Notes under the pieces: model-generated
Seen by the model: only the letters and a program-made list of their open reading frames with translations
What the model was told of the DNA's origin: nothing
Databases searched by the model: none
In this document: positions 5,947-10,293 of the stretch, in pieces
Layout: every line of letters begins with the position of its first letter
Numbering within the stretch: position 1 is the first letter of the stretch
Assembly: GCA_029935295.1 (NCBI GenBank)
Contig: JAOZKP010000053.1
Coordinates: forward strand, 2,874-13,166
Reading direction: 5' to 3'
DNA length: 10,293 nt
DNA from: a bacterium
Lineage (GTDB): Bacteria > Desulfobacterota > Anaeroferrophillalia > Anaeroferrophillales > Tharpellaceae
Made by a program: the position numbers and the translations under genes

Positions 5947-6882
5947 GTGCAGATTTACAATAATTATCGTGATCAATGTTTGCCACCGCAGAGTCAAGTG
6001 GTGGCAATCGGCAATTTTGACGGTGTCCATTTAGGGCACCGTTCTCTTTTTGCCTTAGCCTGTGCCCGGGCAAAAGCTTCGGGCCTTCAAAGTGCGGTTT
6101 TAACTTTTCGACCGCACCCCATGAAACTTTTGTTTCCCTCCCGCCGCATTTTTCTGATTACTTCTTACGAAAGAAAAGCTGATCTGATTGCATCCTGTAA
6201 TATTGACAATCTCATAATTGCACCATTTGATCATGAGTTTGCCAATTTGACTGCAGGTGAGTTTGCTCGCCAGGTCATCGTCCAGCACCTCGGTGCGGCC
6301 GTTGTTATTGTTGGCGAAAACTACGCTTTCGGCCGCAACCGGGAGGGGTCGTTGGCGACCCTTTGTGAATTTGGAGAACAATTAGGTTTTACAGTTGAGG
6401 TGGCGCCCGCTTTTCAGATCGAAGATGAGCTCGTCAGCAGCACCAAGATCCGGGCCGCAATAATGCAGGGAGACATTGAGCAAGCCTCCCATTTCCTCGG
6501 GCGTGAGTGTGCCATTACCGGAAAAGTGGTACGCGGTAAAGGCCGGGGCCGCGGAATCGGCTTTCCGACTGCCAATCTGGTTTCCGAAGTCGAACTTTAT
6601 CCGAAAGAGGGCGTTTACGCCGTTTGGGCAGAATATCAGGGCCGGCGGCTGATGGGGGTCATGAATATTGGTTACAATCCGACCTTTGCCGATACCGGCC
6701 TGACGGTTGAGGTCCATATTCTCGATTTTGATGAAGATCTTTATGGCTTGGAGTTGAAAATTATTTTTGTTAAGCGCCTGCGTTCGGAAAAGAGTTGTTC
6801 CGGGATTGAAGAGTTACAATTGCTGATTGCAGCTGATGTTGCTAAAGCTCGTAAAATTCTCTCTTTTGCCCTTGCAACTTAA
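5947..6882 (+). CDS. ribF: Bifunctional riboflavin kinase / FAD synthetase
   Basis: A 311-residue protein of usual RibF length that phosphorylates riboflavin to FMN and adenylates FMN to FAD. The N-terminal nucleotidyltransferase domain shows AIGNFDGVHLGHR (20-32), TFRPHP (53-58), VGENYAFGRNREG (122-134) and SSTKIRAAI (164-172). The C-terminal riboflavin kinase domain has RGKGRGRGIGFPTANL (196-211), PKEGVYAVW, MNIGYNPTF (239-247) and VEVHILDFDEDLYG (254-267), then RLRSEKSC. Start: GTG at 5947; a TAG in the same frame at 5938-5940 rules out anything further upstream, and no strong Shine-Dalgarno is present. It follows hflC by 25 nt and may share its transcript. Both activities look intact. Confidence 0.97.
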   Translation: MQIYNNYRDQCLPPQSQVVAIGNFDGVHLGHRSLFALACARAKASGLQSAVLTFRPHPMKLLFPSRRIFLITSYERKADLIASCNIDNLIIAPFDHEFANLTAGEFARQVIVQHLGAAVVIVGENYAFGRNREGSLATLCEFGEQLGFTVEVAPAFQIEDELVSSTKIRAAIMQGDIEQASHFLGRECAITGKVVRGKGRGRGIGFPTANLVSEVELYPKEGVYAVWAEYQGRRLMGVMNIGYNPTFADTGLTVEVHILDFDEDLYGLELKIIFVKRLRSEKSCSGIEELQLLIAADVAKARKILSFALAT

Positions 6883-6907
6883 ACTCTTTTGTGCTAACTA
6901 GGCCGCG
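6872..6907 (+). promoter_or_regulatory. Candidate rpsB promoter with GC-rich discriminator
   Basis: TTGCAA (6872-6877, inside the end of ribF) and TAACTA (6895-6900) are 17 nt apart, and TG at 6892-6893 gives an extended -10 context. The bases just after the -10 are GGCCGCG. A GC-rich discriminator near the transcription start is a known feature of stringently controlled promoters for ribosomal components. The -10 hexamer itself is a poor match, so this is a moderate call made by eye. Confidence 0.38.
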
Positions 6908-7009
6908 TTCCAAAAACGCACGCTCTCTTGTTTTGATTGGATGAATTTTAATCAAGCTGCAGATACCATGGTGCCGGGTGGTCCGGTTGGTATAGGTATG
7001 AAGAGAGCG
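6905..7009 (+). promoter_or_regulatory. Structured rpsB leader RNA, candidate autoregulatory site
   Basis: The 165-nt gap before rpsB folds readily by eye. CGCTCTCTT (6921-6929) pairs perfectly over 9 bp with AAGAGAGCG (7001-7009), enclosing two hairpins: TTGATT (6933-6938) with AATCAA (6950-6955), and ATACCA (6963-6968) with TGGTAT (6988-6993), the latter capped by CCGG (6974-6977) with CCGG (6983-6986). Together they make a three-way junction. A small stem precedes it, GCGTT (6905-6909) with AACGC (6915-6919). The Shine-Dalgarno AAGGAG (7035-7040) and ATG lie just downstream. In E. coli, S2 represses rpsB-tsf through the rpsB leader; whether this leader binds S2 is inference. Confidence 0.5.
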
Positions 7010-7047
7010 GAGGATCAACCAACATCTTTTATGTAAGGAGTAACAAC

Positions 7048-7854
7048 ATGGCTATGGTAACAATGCGCCAGCTGTTGGAGTCAGGTGTTCATTTCGGACA
7101 TCAGACCAAACGCTGGAACCCGAAAATGAAAAAGTACATCTTTGGGGCCCGCAATGGAATTTACATTATTGATCTGCAGAAAACTGTAAAACTCTACCGG
7201 ACTGCCTATAAGGCAATTGTCGATACGGTCGCCGACGGTGGTGAGGTTCTGTTTGTCGGTACTAAACGGCAGGCACAGGAGAGTATTAAGGAAGCTGCAG
7301 TCAAATCGGGTATGCACTGGGTTAACAGCCGCTGGCTTGGCGGGATGATGACTAACTTTGATACGATCAAGAAAAGTATCAATCGTCTGCATAAACTCGA
7401 AGCTATGAAAGCTGACGGAACCTATGAATTGCTGCCCAAAAAAGAGGTTCTGAAGCTTGAGAAAAAGCGTGAAAAATTAGAGAAGAACCTGGGCGGTGTC
7501 AAAACCATGAAAAAACCGCCGGCCTGTATTTTTGTTATTGATACCCGGCGTGAATCGATTGCGGTTGCTGAAGCCAACAAACTCGGAATCCCTGTAGTCG
7601 CAATTGTCGATACGAACTGTAATCCCGATATCGTTGACTTTGTTGTGCCCGGTAATGATGATGCCATTCGTGCGATTAAACTCTTCTGTAAAAGTATCTC
7701 TGAAGCTTGCGTTGAAGGTAAGAACCTGCGCGAAGAGAGAAAGCAGACTAAAGATGAAGAGGATGTTGAAGTCGTTGTTGACAGCGGCAAAATGCCGATT
7801 GTCGAAAGAGTCGGGGATGTTGAAGAAGCCAAGGTGGAAGAGGCCAAAGCTTAA
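7048..7854 (+). CDS. rpsB: 30S ribosomal protein S2
   Basis: A 268-residue S2. The N-terminus MAMVTMRQLLESGVHFGHQTK is typical, followed by RWNPKMKKYIFGARNGIYIIDLQKT (22-46), VLFVGTKRQAQE (68-79), VNSRWLGGMMTNF (92-104), the coiled-coil insertion with LEKKREKLEKNLGG (137-150), and PVVAIVDTNCNPDIVDFVVPGNDDA (182-206). S2 sits between head and body of the 30S subunit and is among the last proteins assembled, recruiting S1 in proteobacteria. The C-terminus carries an acidic Glu/Val/Ala-rich extension (about 231-268) of a kind that varies between species. AAGGAG lies 7 nt before the ATG. It starts the rpsB-tsf-pyrH-frr cluster. Confidence 0.99.
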   Translation: MAMVTMRQLLESGVHFGHQTKRWNPKMKKYIFGARNGIYIIDLQKTVKLYRTAYKAIVDTVADGGEVLFVGTKRQAQESIKEAAVKSGMHWVNSRWLGGMMTNFDTIKKSINRLHKLEAMKADGTYELLPKKEVLKLEKKREKLEKNLGGVKTMKKPPACIFVIDTRRESIAVAEANKLGIPVVAIVDTNCNPDIVDFVVPGNDDAIRAIKLFCKSISEACVEGKNLREERKQTKDEEDVEVVVDSGKMPIVERVGDVEEAKVEEAKA

Positions 7855-7876
7855 TTTGGCAGTTTATTAACAATAC

Positions 7877-7912
7877 TTCGCAAAATTCCTGATATTTCAG
7901 GAATTTTGCGAA
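7877..7912 (+). terminator. Perfect 16-bp intercistronic hairpin between rpsB and tsf
   Basis: TTCGCAAAATTCCTGA (7877-7892) pairs without mismatch with its complement at 7897-7912, leaving the 4-nt loop TATT. The stem is AT-rich in its middle. What follows is TGATATATATG, not a U-run, so it is not a canonical intrinsic terminator. It starts 22 nt after the rpsB stop and ends 31 nt before tsf. It probably acts as a partial terminator, an RNase processing site or a 3'-end stabiliser that sets the ratio of S2 to EF-Ts. The structure is certain; the role is inferred. Confidence 0.55.
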
Positions 7913-7943
7913 TGATATATATGTATAGTATGGAGAAGATATA

Positions 7944-8594
7944 ATGGCTCAGATTACTGCGGCGATGGTCAAAGAGTTAAGAGATAAGACCGGTGCCGGG
8001 ATTATGGATTGTAAAAGCGCACTGAAAGAGAAAGATGGCAATGTCGAAGAGGCGCTGATTACGCTGCGTGAAAAAGGGCTGGCTTCAGCTGCCAAGAAAG
8101 GCGGGCGTTTGACCTCTGAAGGTCTGGTTGCCTCCTATATTCATGCCGGTGGTAAGATCGGAGTCATGGTTGAAGTTAACTGTGAAACTGATTTTGTGGC
8201 CCGGACGGATGCTTTCGTTGCCTTCGTTAATGATATCGCGATGCACATTGCGGCTGCGGCCCCGGTAGCCTTGACTCGTGAAGATATGCCGGCAGATGTA
8301 GTTGCAACCGAGCGCGGTATCTTCCGGACTCAGGCTCTGGATTCAGGTAAGCCGGAGAAGATTGTCGATAAAATTATTGAAGGTAAAATTGAGAAGTTCT
8401 TCAAAGAGAGCTGTCTTATGGAACAGGCTTTCGTTAAGGATACCGATCTCTCGATTGAAGATTATGTTAAAGAGATGATTGCCAAAACCGGTGAAAACCT
8501 GAGTATCCGGCGTTATACCCGTTTTGTTATGGGAGAAGGACTTGAAAAAAGAAGTTGTGATTTGGCGCAAGAGGTTGCCGACCAGCTTAAGTAA
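7944..8594 (+). CDS. tsf: Translation elongation factor Ts
   Basis: A 216-residue EF-Ts, the nucleotide exchange factor that releases GDP from EF-Tu. The N-terminal UBA-like module has MVKELRDKTGAGIMDCKSAL (8-27) and VEEALITLREKGL, and the core carries the EF-Tu-contacting TDFVAR (82-87) within VEVNCETDFVARTDAFV. IEKFFKESCLMEQAFVKD (149-166) and the closing RYTRFVMGEGLEKR (190-203) are also standard. It is about 65 residues shorter than E. coli EF-Ts, matching the short form with one reduced core subdomain known from deltaproteobacteria, cyanobacteria and Thermus. GGAG lies 8 nt before the ATG. It is downstream of rpsB as in most bacteria, separated by the strong hairpin. Confidence 0.99.
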   Translation: MAQITAAMVKELRDKTGAGIMDCKSALKEKDGNVEEALITLREKGLASAAKKGGRLTSEGLVASYIHAGGKIGVMVEVNCETDFVARTDAFVAFVNDIAMHIAAAAPVALTREDMPADVVATERGIFRTQALDSGKPEKIVDKIIEGKIEKFFKESCLMEQAFVKDTDLSIEDYVKEMIAKTGENLSIRRYTRFVMGEGLEKRSCDLAQEVADQLK

Positions 8595-8607
8595 TACGTA
8601 ACTCCAA

Positions 8608-8645
8608 TCAGGGGCGGCAGATCAGCACTTGCGCCCCTGACTTTT
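8608..8645 (+). terminator. Probable rho-independent terminator after tsf
   Basis: TCAGGGGCG (8608-8616) pairs over 9 bp with CGCCCCTGA (8632-8640) across a 15-nt loop, then CTTTTAT follows. The stem is strong and GC-rich while the U-tract is short, so termination may be incomplete, leaving some read-through into pyrH. It starts 13 nt after the tsf stop codon. Confidence 0.6.
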
Positions 8646-8655
8646 ATAACCTGTT

Positions 8656-8687
8656 TTCCAGACCTCATTATCTGACTGGAAGGTGAG
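8656..8687 (+). promoter_or_regulatory. Hairpin next to the pyrH ribosome binding site
   Basis: TTCCAG (8656-8661) can pair with CTGGAA (8676-8681), and its 3' arm shares A8681 with the Shine-Dalgarno sequence AGGTGAG (8681-8687). Two flanking U-G pairs could extend the stem into that sequence. This would partly mask the ribosome binding site of the TTG-initiated pyrH gene. The arms are short and the 14-nt loop is large, so this is a modest candidate. Confidence 0.3.
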
Positions 8688-8693
8688 CTTAAA

Positions 8694-9440
8694 TTGTCGA
8701 AACAAACTACCGATATCATTAAGAGTCCAGAACTGGCTTTCAGCCGGGTTTTATTGAAACTTTCTGGAGAGGCTCTGATGGGATCCGGTGAGTATGGCAT
8801 TGAGCCTGAGGCAATTGCCGGTTTTGCTAAAGAGGTAGTTGAAATCCATGATTTAGGATTGCAGACCGCAGTTGTAATTGGCGGTGGCAATATCTTTCGC
8901 GGGATTACAGCTTCGGCCAAAGGCATGGATCGGTCAACCGCCGACCATATGGGGATGCTGGCAACCGTAATCAACGGTCTCGCACTGCAGGACGCAATTG
9001 AGCGCTTCGGTGTTAAAGTCCGGGTGATGAGTGCGATTTCCATGCATGAAGTTGCCGAACCCTATATCCGCCGCCGGGCCGTGCGACATCTTGAAAAAGG
9101 CCGGATTGTAATTTTTGTTGCCGGAACCGGCAATCCTTTTTTTACAACTGATACGGCCGCCGCTCTGCGGGCGATGGAAATTCAGGCTGATATTATCCTG
9201 AAAGCTACGAAAGTTGATGGTATCTATGATTCTGATCCGGTAGTAAACCCGGATGCCAGACGCTTTGAGAGTCTCACTTACCTTGATGTTCTTCAACGCG
9301 GTTTGAAAGTTATGGATGCGGCTGCAGTTTCAGTCTGCATGGATAACAATCTGCCGATTCAGGTTTTCAACTTGACTCAACCCGGAAATATCCGCCGTGT
9401 AGTTTGTGGTGATGATATCGGTACCCGGGTGAGTAACTGA
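8694..9440 (+). CDS. pyrH: UMP kinase
   Basis: A 248-residue bacterial UMP kinase of the amino-acid-kinase fold, making UDP from UMP with ATP for RNA, DNA and envelope sugar-nucleotide synthesis. Motifs are RVLLKLSGEAL (18-28), VIGGGNIFRG (61-70), STADHMGMLATVINGLAL (81-98), GTGNPFFTTDTAAALRA (144-160) and KATKVDGIYDSDP (170-182), the last for ATP. PyrH is hexameric and usually activated by GTP and inhibited by UTP. The start is TTG at 8694, with AGGTGA 7 nt upstream and an in-frame stop at 8673-8675; the next ATG would cut into the first beta strand region. This gives a 17-residue extension before the conserved core, slightly longer than usual. frr follows after 19 nt. Confidence 0.98.
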   Translation: MSKQTTDIIKSPELAFSRVLLKLSGEALMGSGEYGIEPEAIAGFAKEVVEIHDLGLQTAVVIGGGNIFRGITASAKGMDRSTADHMGMLATVINGLALQDAIERFGVKVRVMSAISMHEVAEPYIRRRAVRHLEKGRIVIFVAGTGNPFFTTDTAAALRAMEIQADIILKATKVDGIYDSDPVVNPDARRFESLTYLDVLQRGLKVMDAAAVSVCMDNNLPIQVFNLTQPGNIRRVVCGDDIGTRVSN

Positions 9441-9459
9441 TTTTTTTAAGGAGTTTGAG

Positions 9460-10029
9460 ATGAGCCAGGATATGGTTACAGAAGTTCTCGACGAATGTAA
9501 AGCCGGGATGCAGAAAGCGATTGAAGCGTTAACGCGTGAATTGGGCCGGGTGCGTACTGGCCGGGCTTCTCTTACTTTGCTGGACGGGATTAAAATTGAC
9601 TATTTCGGCACACTGACCCCTTTGAATCAGGTTGCTTCTCTGGCCATCCCCGAGAGTCGGATGATTTCGATTCAGCCCTGGGATACCTCAGTTATTCCTA
9701 TAATTGAAAAAGCCATCAATAAATCTGATTTAGGGATTAACCCGAGTAATGACGGCAAGCAGATTCGTCTGGCTATACCCCGGCCGACTGAAGAGCGGCG
9801 TAAAGAGCTTGTAAAAGTAGTTAAGAAGATCGGTGAAACCGGAAAGATATCAATACGTTCCAATCGCCGGGATGCGATAGAGATGCTTAAAAGTCTGGAG
9901 AAGGATAAAGATATCAGTGAAGATGAAAACAAGCGCGGTCAGGCTGATATTCAGAAACTGACAGATGATTTTGTTAAAAAAGTTGATGATATAATTGTTG
10001 AAAAAGAGAAAGAGGTTATGTCAATTTAG
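9460..10029 (+). CDS. frr: Ribosome recycling factor
   Basis: A 189-residue RRF, close to the usual 185. It is a tRNA-shaped protein that splits post-termination ribosomes with EF-G. The three-helix bundle carries LGRVRTGRAS (28-37) near the start and RKELVKVVKKIGETGKISIRSNRRDA (114-139) later, including conserved Arg133 and the NRR motif. The small domain includes DYFGTLTPLNQVASL (47-61), SIQPWDTS (70-77) and LGINPSNDGKQIRLAIP (91-107). AAGGAG is 6 nt before the ATG. It sits directly after pyrH, as in most bacteria, and is likely transcribed with it. Confidence 0.99.
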   Translation: MSQDMVTEVLDECKAGMQKAIEALTRELGRVRTGRASLTLLDGIKIDYFGTLTPLNQVASLAIPESRMISIQPWDTSVIPIIEKAINKSDLGINPSNDGKQIRLAIPRPTEERRKELVKVVKKIGETGKISIRSNRRDAIEMLKSLEKDKDISEDENKRGQADIQKLTDDFVKKVDDIIVEKEKEVMSI

Positions 10030-10137
10030 TATTTGATGTATCCGTAAGAAGTTTTTTAAGTCGCTTTTTTGGTTGGCGGCTAAATAGTGTGCGTTTGATG
10101 GCTGATCTCTGGTTTTTAAGCAAACACTAAATAAAAA

Positions 10138-10181
10138 CCGTAACAATAGTGAAAATATAGAGATTTTCTCCATTGTTACGG
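10138..10181 (-). terminator. Long hairpin before the ferredoxin gene, terminator-like on the minus strand
   Basis: CCGTAACAAT (10138-10147) pairs with ATTGTTACGG (10172-10181), and an inner stem GAAAAT (10151-10156) with ATTTTC (10163-10168) continues it after a few mismatches, leaving a 6-nt loop. Read on the + strand it is followed by AACCCTAAAA, so no U-run. Read on the minus strand it is followed by TTTTTATTT, the form of an intrinsic terminator. No minus-strand gene is visible inside the window to use it. On the + strand it may instead shape the leader of the ferredoxin mRNA. The 173-nt frr-ferredoxin gap also has only a weak stem AGTCGC/GCGGCT (10059-10081) and no clear promoter. Confidence 0.5.
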
Positions 10182-10202
10182 AACCCTAAAATGGAGGAAA
10201 CG

Positions 10203-10293
10203 ATGTACGTAATCAATGATGAGTGTGTTGCTTGTGGTACTTGTGCAGAAGAGTGTCCGGAAGATGCAATCAGCGAAGCTGGTGATGTTTATG
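10203..10293 (+). CDS. 4Fe-4S ferredoxin, N-terminal part (runs off window)
   Basis: Thirty codons are visible. They carry the first cluster-binding motif CVACGTCAEECP, with Cys8, Cys11, Cys14 and Cys18 in the CxxCxxCxxxCP arrangement, followed by EDAISEAGDVY. This is the start of a clostridial-type 2[4Fe-4S] ferredoxin, a small low-potential electron carrier, or of a longer protein with such a domain; the second motif is beyond the edge. GGAGG (10193-10197) lies 5 nt before ATG 10203. An in-frame ATG at 10191 overlaps that ribosome binding site and is unlikely to be used. uppS often follows frr, so this neighbour is less usual. Confidence 0.85.
   Translation, partial: MYVINDECVACGTCAEECPEDAISEAGDVY

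Noticed and set aside
7422..7847. A 141-codon minus-strand open frame inside rpsB, with Ser/Thr-rich translation
   Set aside because: It is antisense to the unmistakable S2 coding sequence; its low-complexity composition follows from the Lys/Glu-rich codons of rpsB and it has no recognisable domain.
8513..9043. A 176-codon minus-strand open frame across the tsf end and pyrH start
   Set aside because: It covers the conserved ends of two certain genes and the terminator between them, and shows no family motif or ribosome binding site.
1..10293. CRISPR arrays, tRNA or rRNA genes, transposases, phage or toxin-antitoxin genes
   Set aside because: I scanned for regularly spaced direct repeats, tRNA-like arms and characteristic protein motifs by eye and found none.

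Overview
The window looks like chromosomal DNA of an anaerobic deltaproteobacterium in the broad sense (Desulfobacterota/Desulfuromonadota type). The evidence is the Gram-negative envelope genes (a LolA-like carrier, HflK/HflC), the short 216-residue EF-Ts, the rpsB-tsf-pyrH-frr cluster, a clostridial-type ferredoxin start, and an intergenic palindromic element of a kind I associate from memory with these genomes. This placement is inference; no marker gene settles it. Every complete gene I support is on the + strand.

Layout. 1-52: tail of a gene that may be a membrane permease. 40-162: palindromic, probably dispersed element that supplies that tail's stop codon. 246-891: small CxxC thioredoxin-like protein, then an ArsR-type repressor with operator-like repeats before it; permease/thioredoxin/ArsR is a recognisable redox or metalloid module. 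930-1418: YciA/YkhA-type hotdog acyl-CoA thioesterase. 1565-3075: creatininase-family amidohydrolase and TatD nuclease, closely spaced. 3119-3862: LolA-like exported protein. 3988-5921: hflK and hflC with a 1-nt overlap. 5947-6882: ribF. 7048-10029: rpsB, tsf, pyrH, frr, the classic translation and pyrimidine-nucleotide cluster. 10203 to the edge: start of a 4Fe-4S ferredoxin.

How the genes work together. rpsB, tsf and frr supply ribosome assembly, elongation and recycling, and pyrH supplies UDP. HflKC is the membrane SPFH complex that in Escherichia coli restrains FtsH, and LolA serves envelope lipoprotein transport. RibF makes FMN and FAD. The first genes form a separate small stress or redox module.

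The protein content is ordinary housekeeping apart from the left edge. The most interesting signals are non-coding: the edge palindrome; a structured rpsB leader with a possible three-way junction and competing pairings; a perfect 16-bp hairpin between rpsB and tsf; and a hairpin before the ferredoxin gene that has terminator form only on the minus strand. I found no CRISPR array, tRNA, rRNA, transposase or obviously new multi-gene system.
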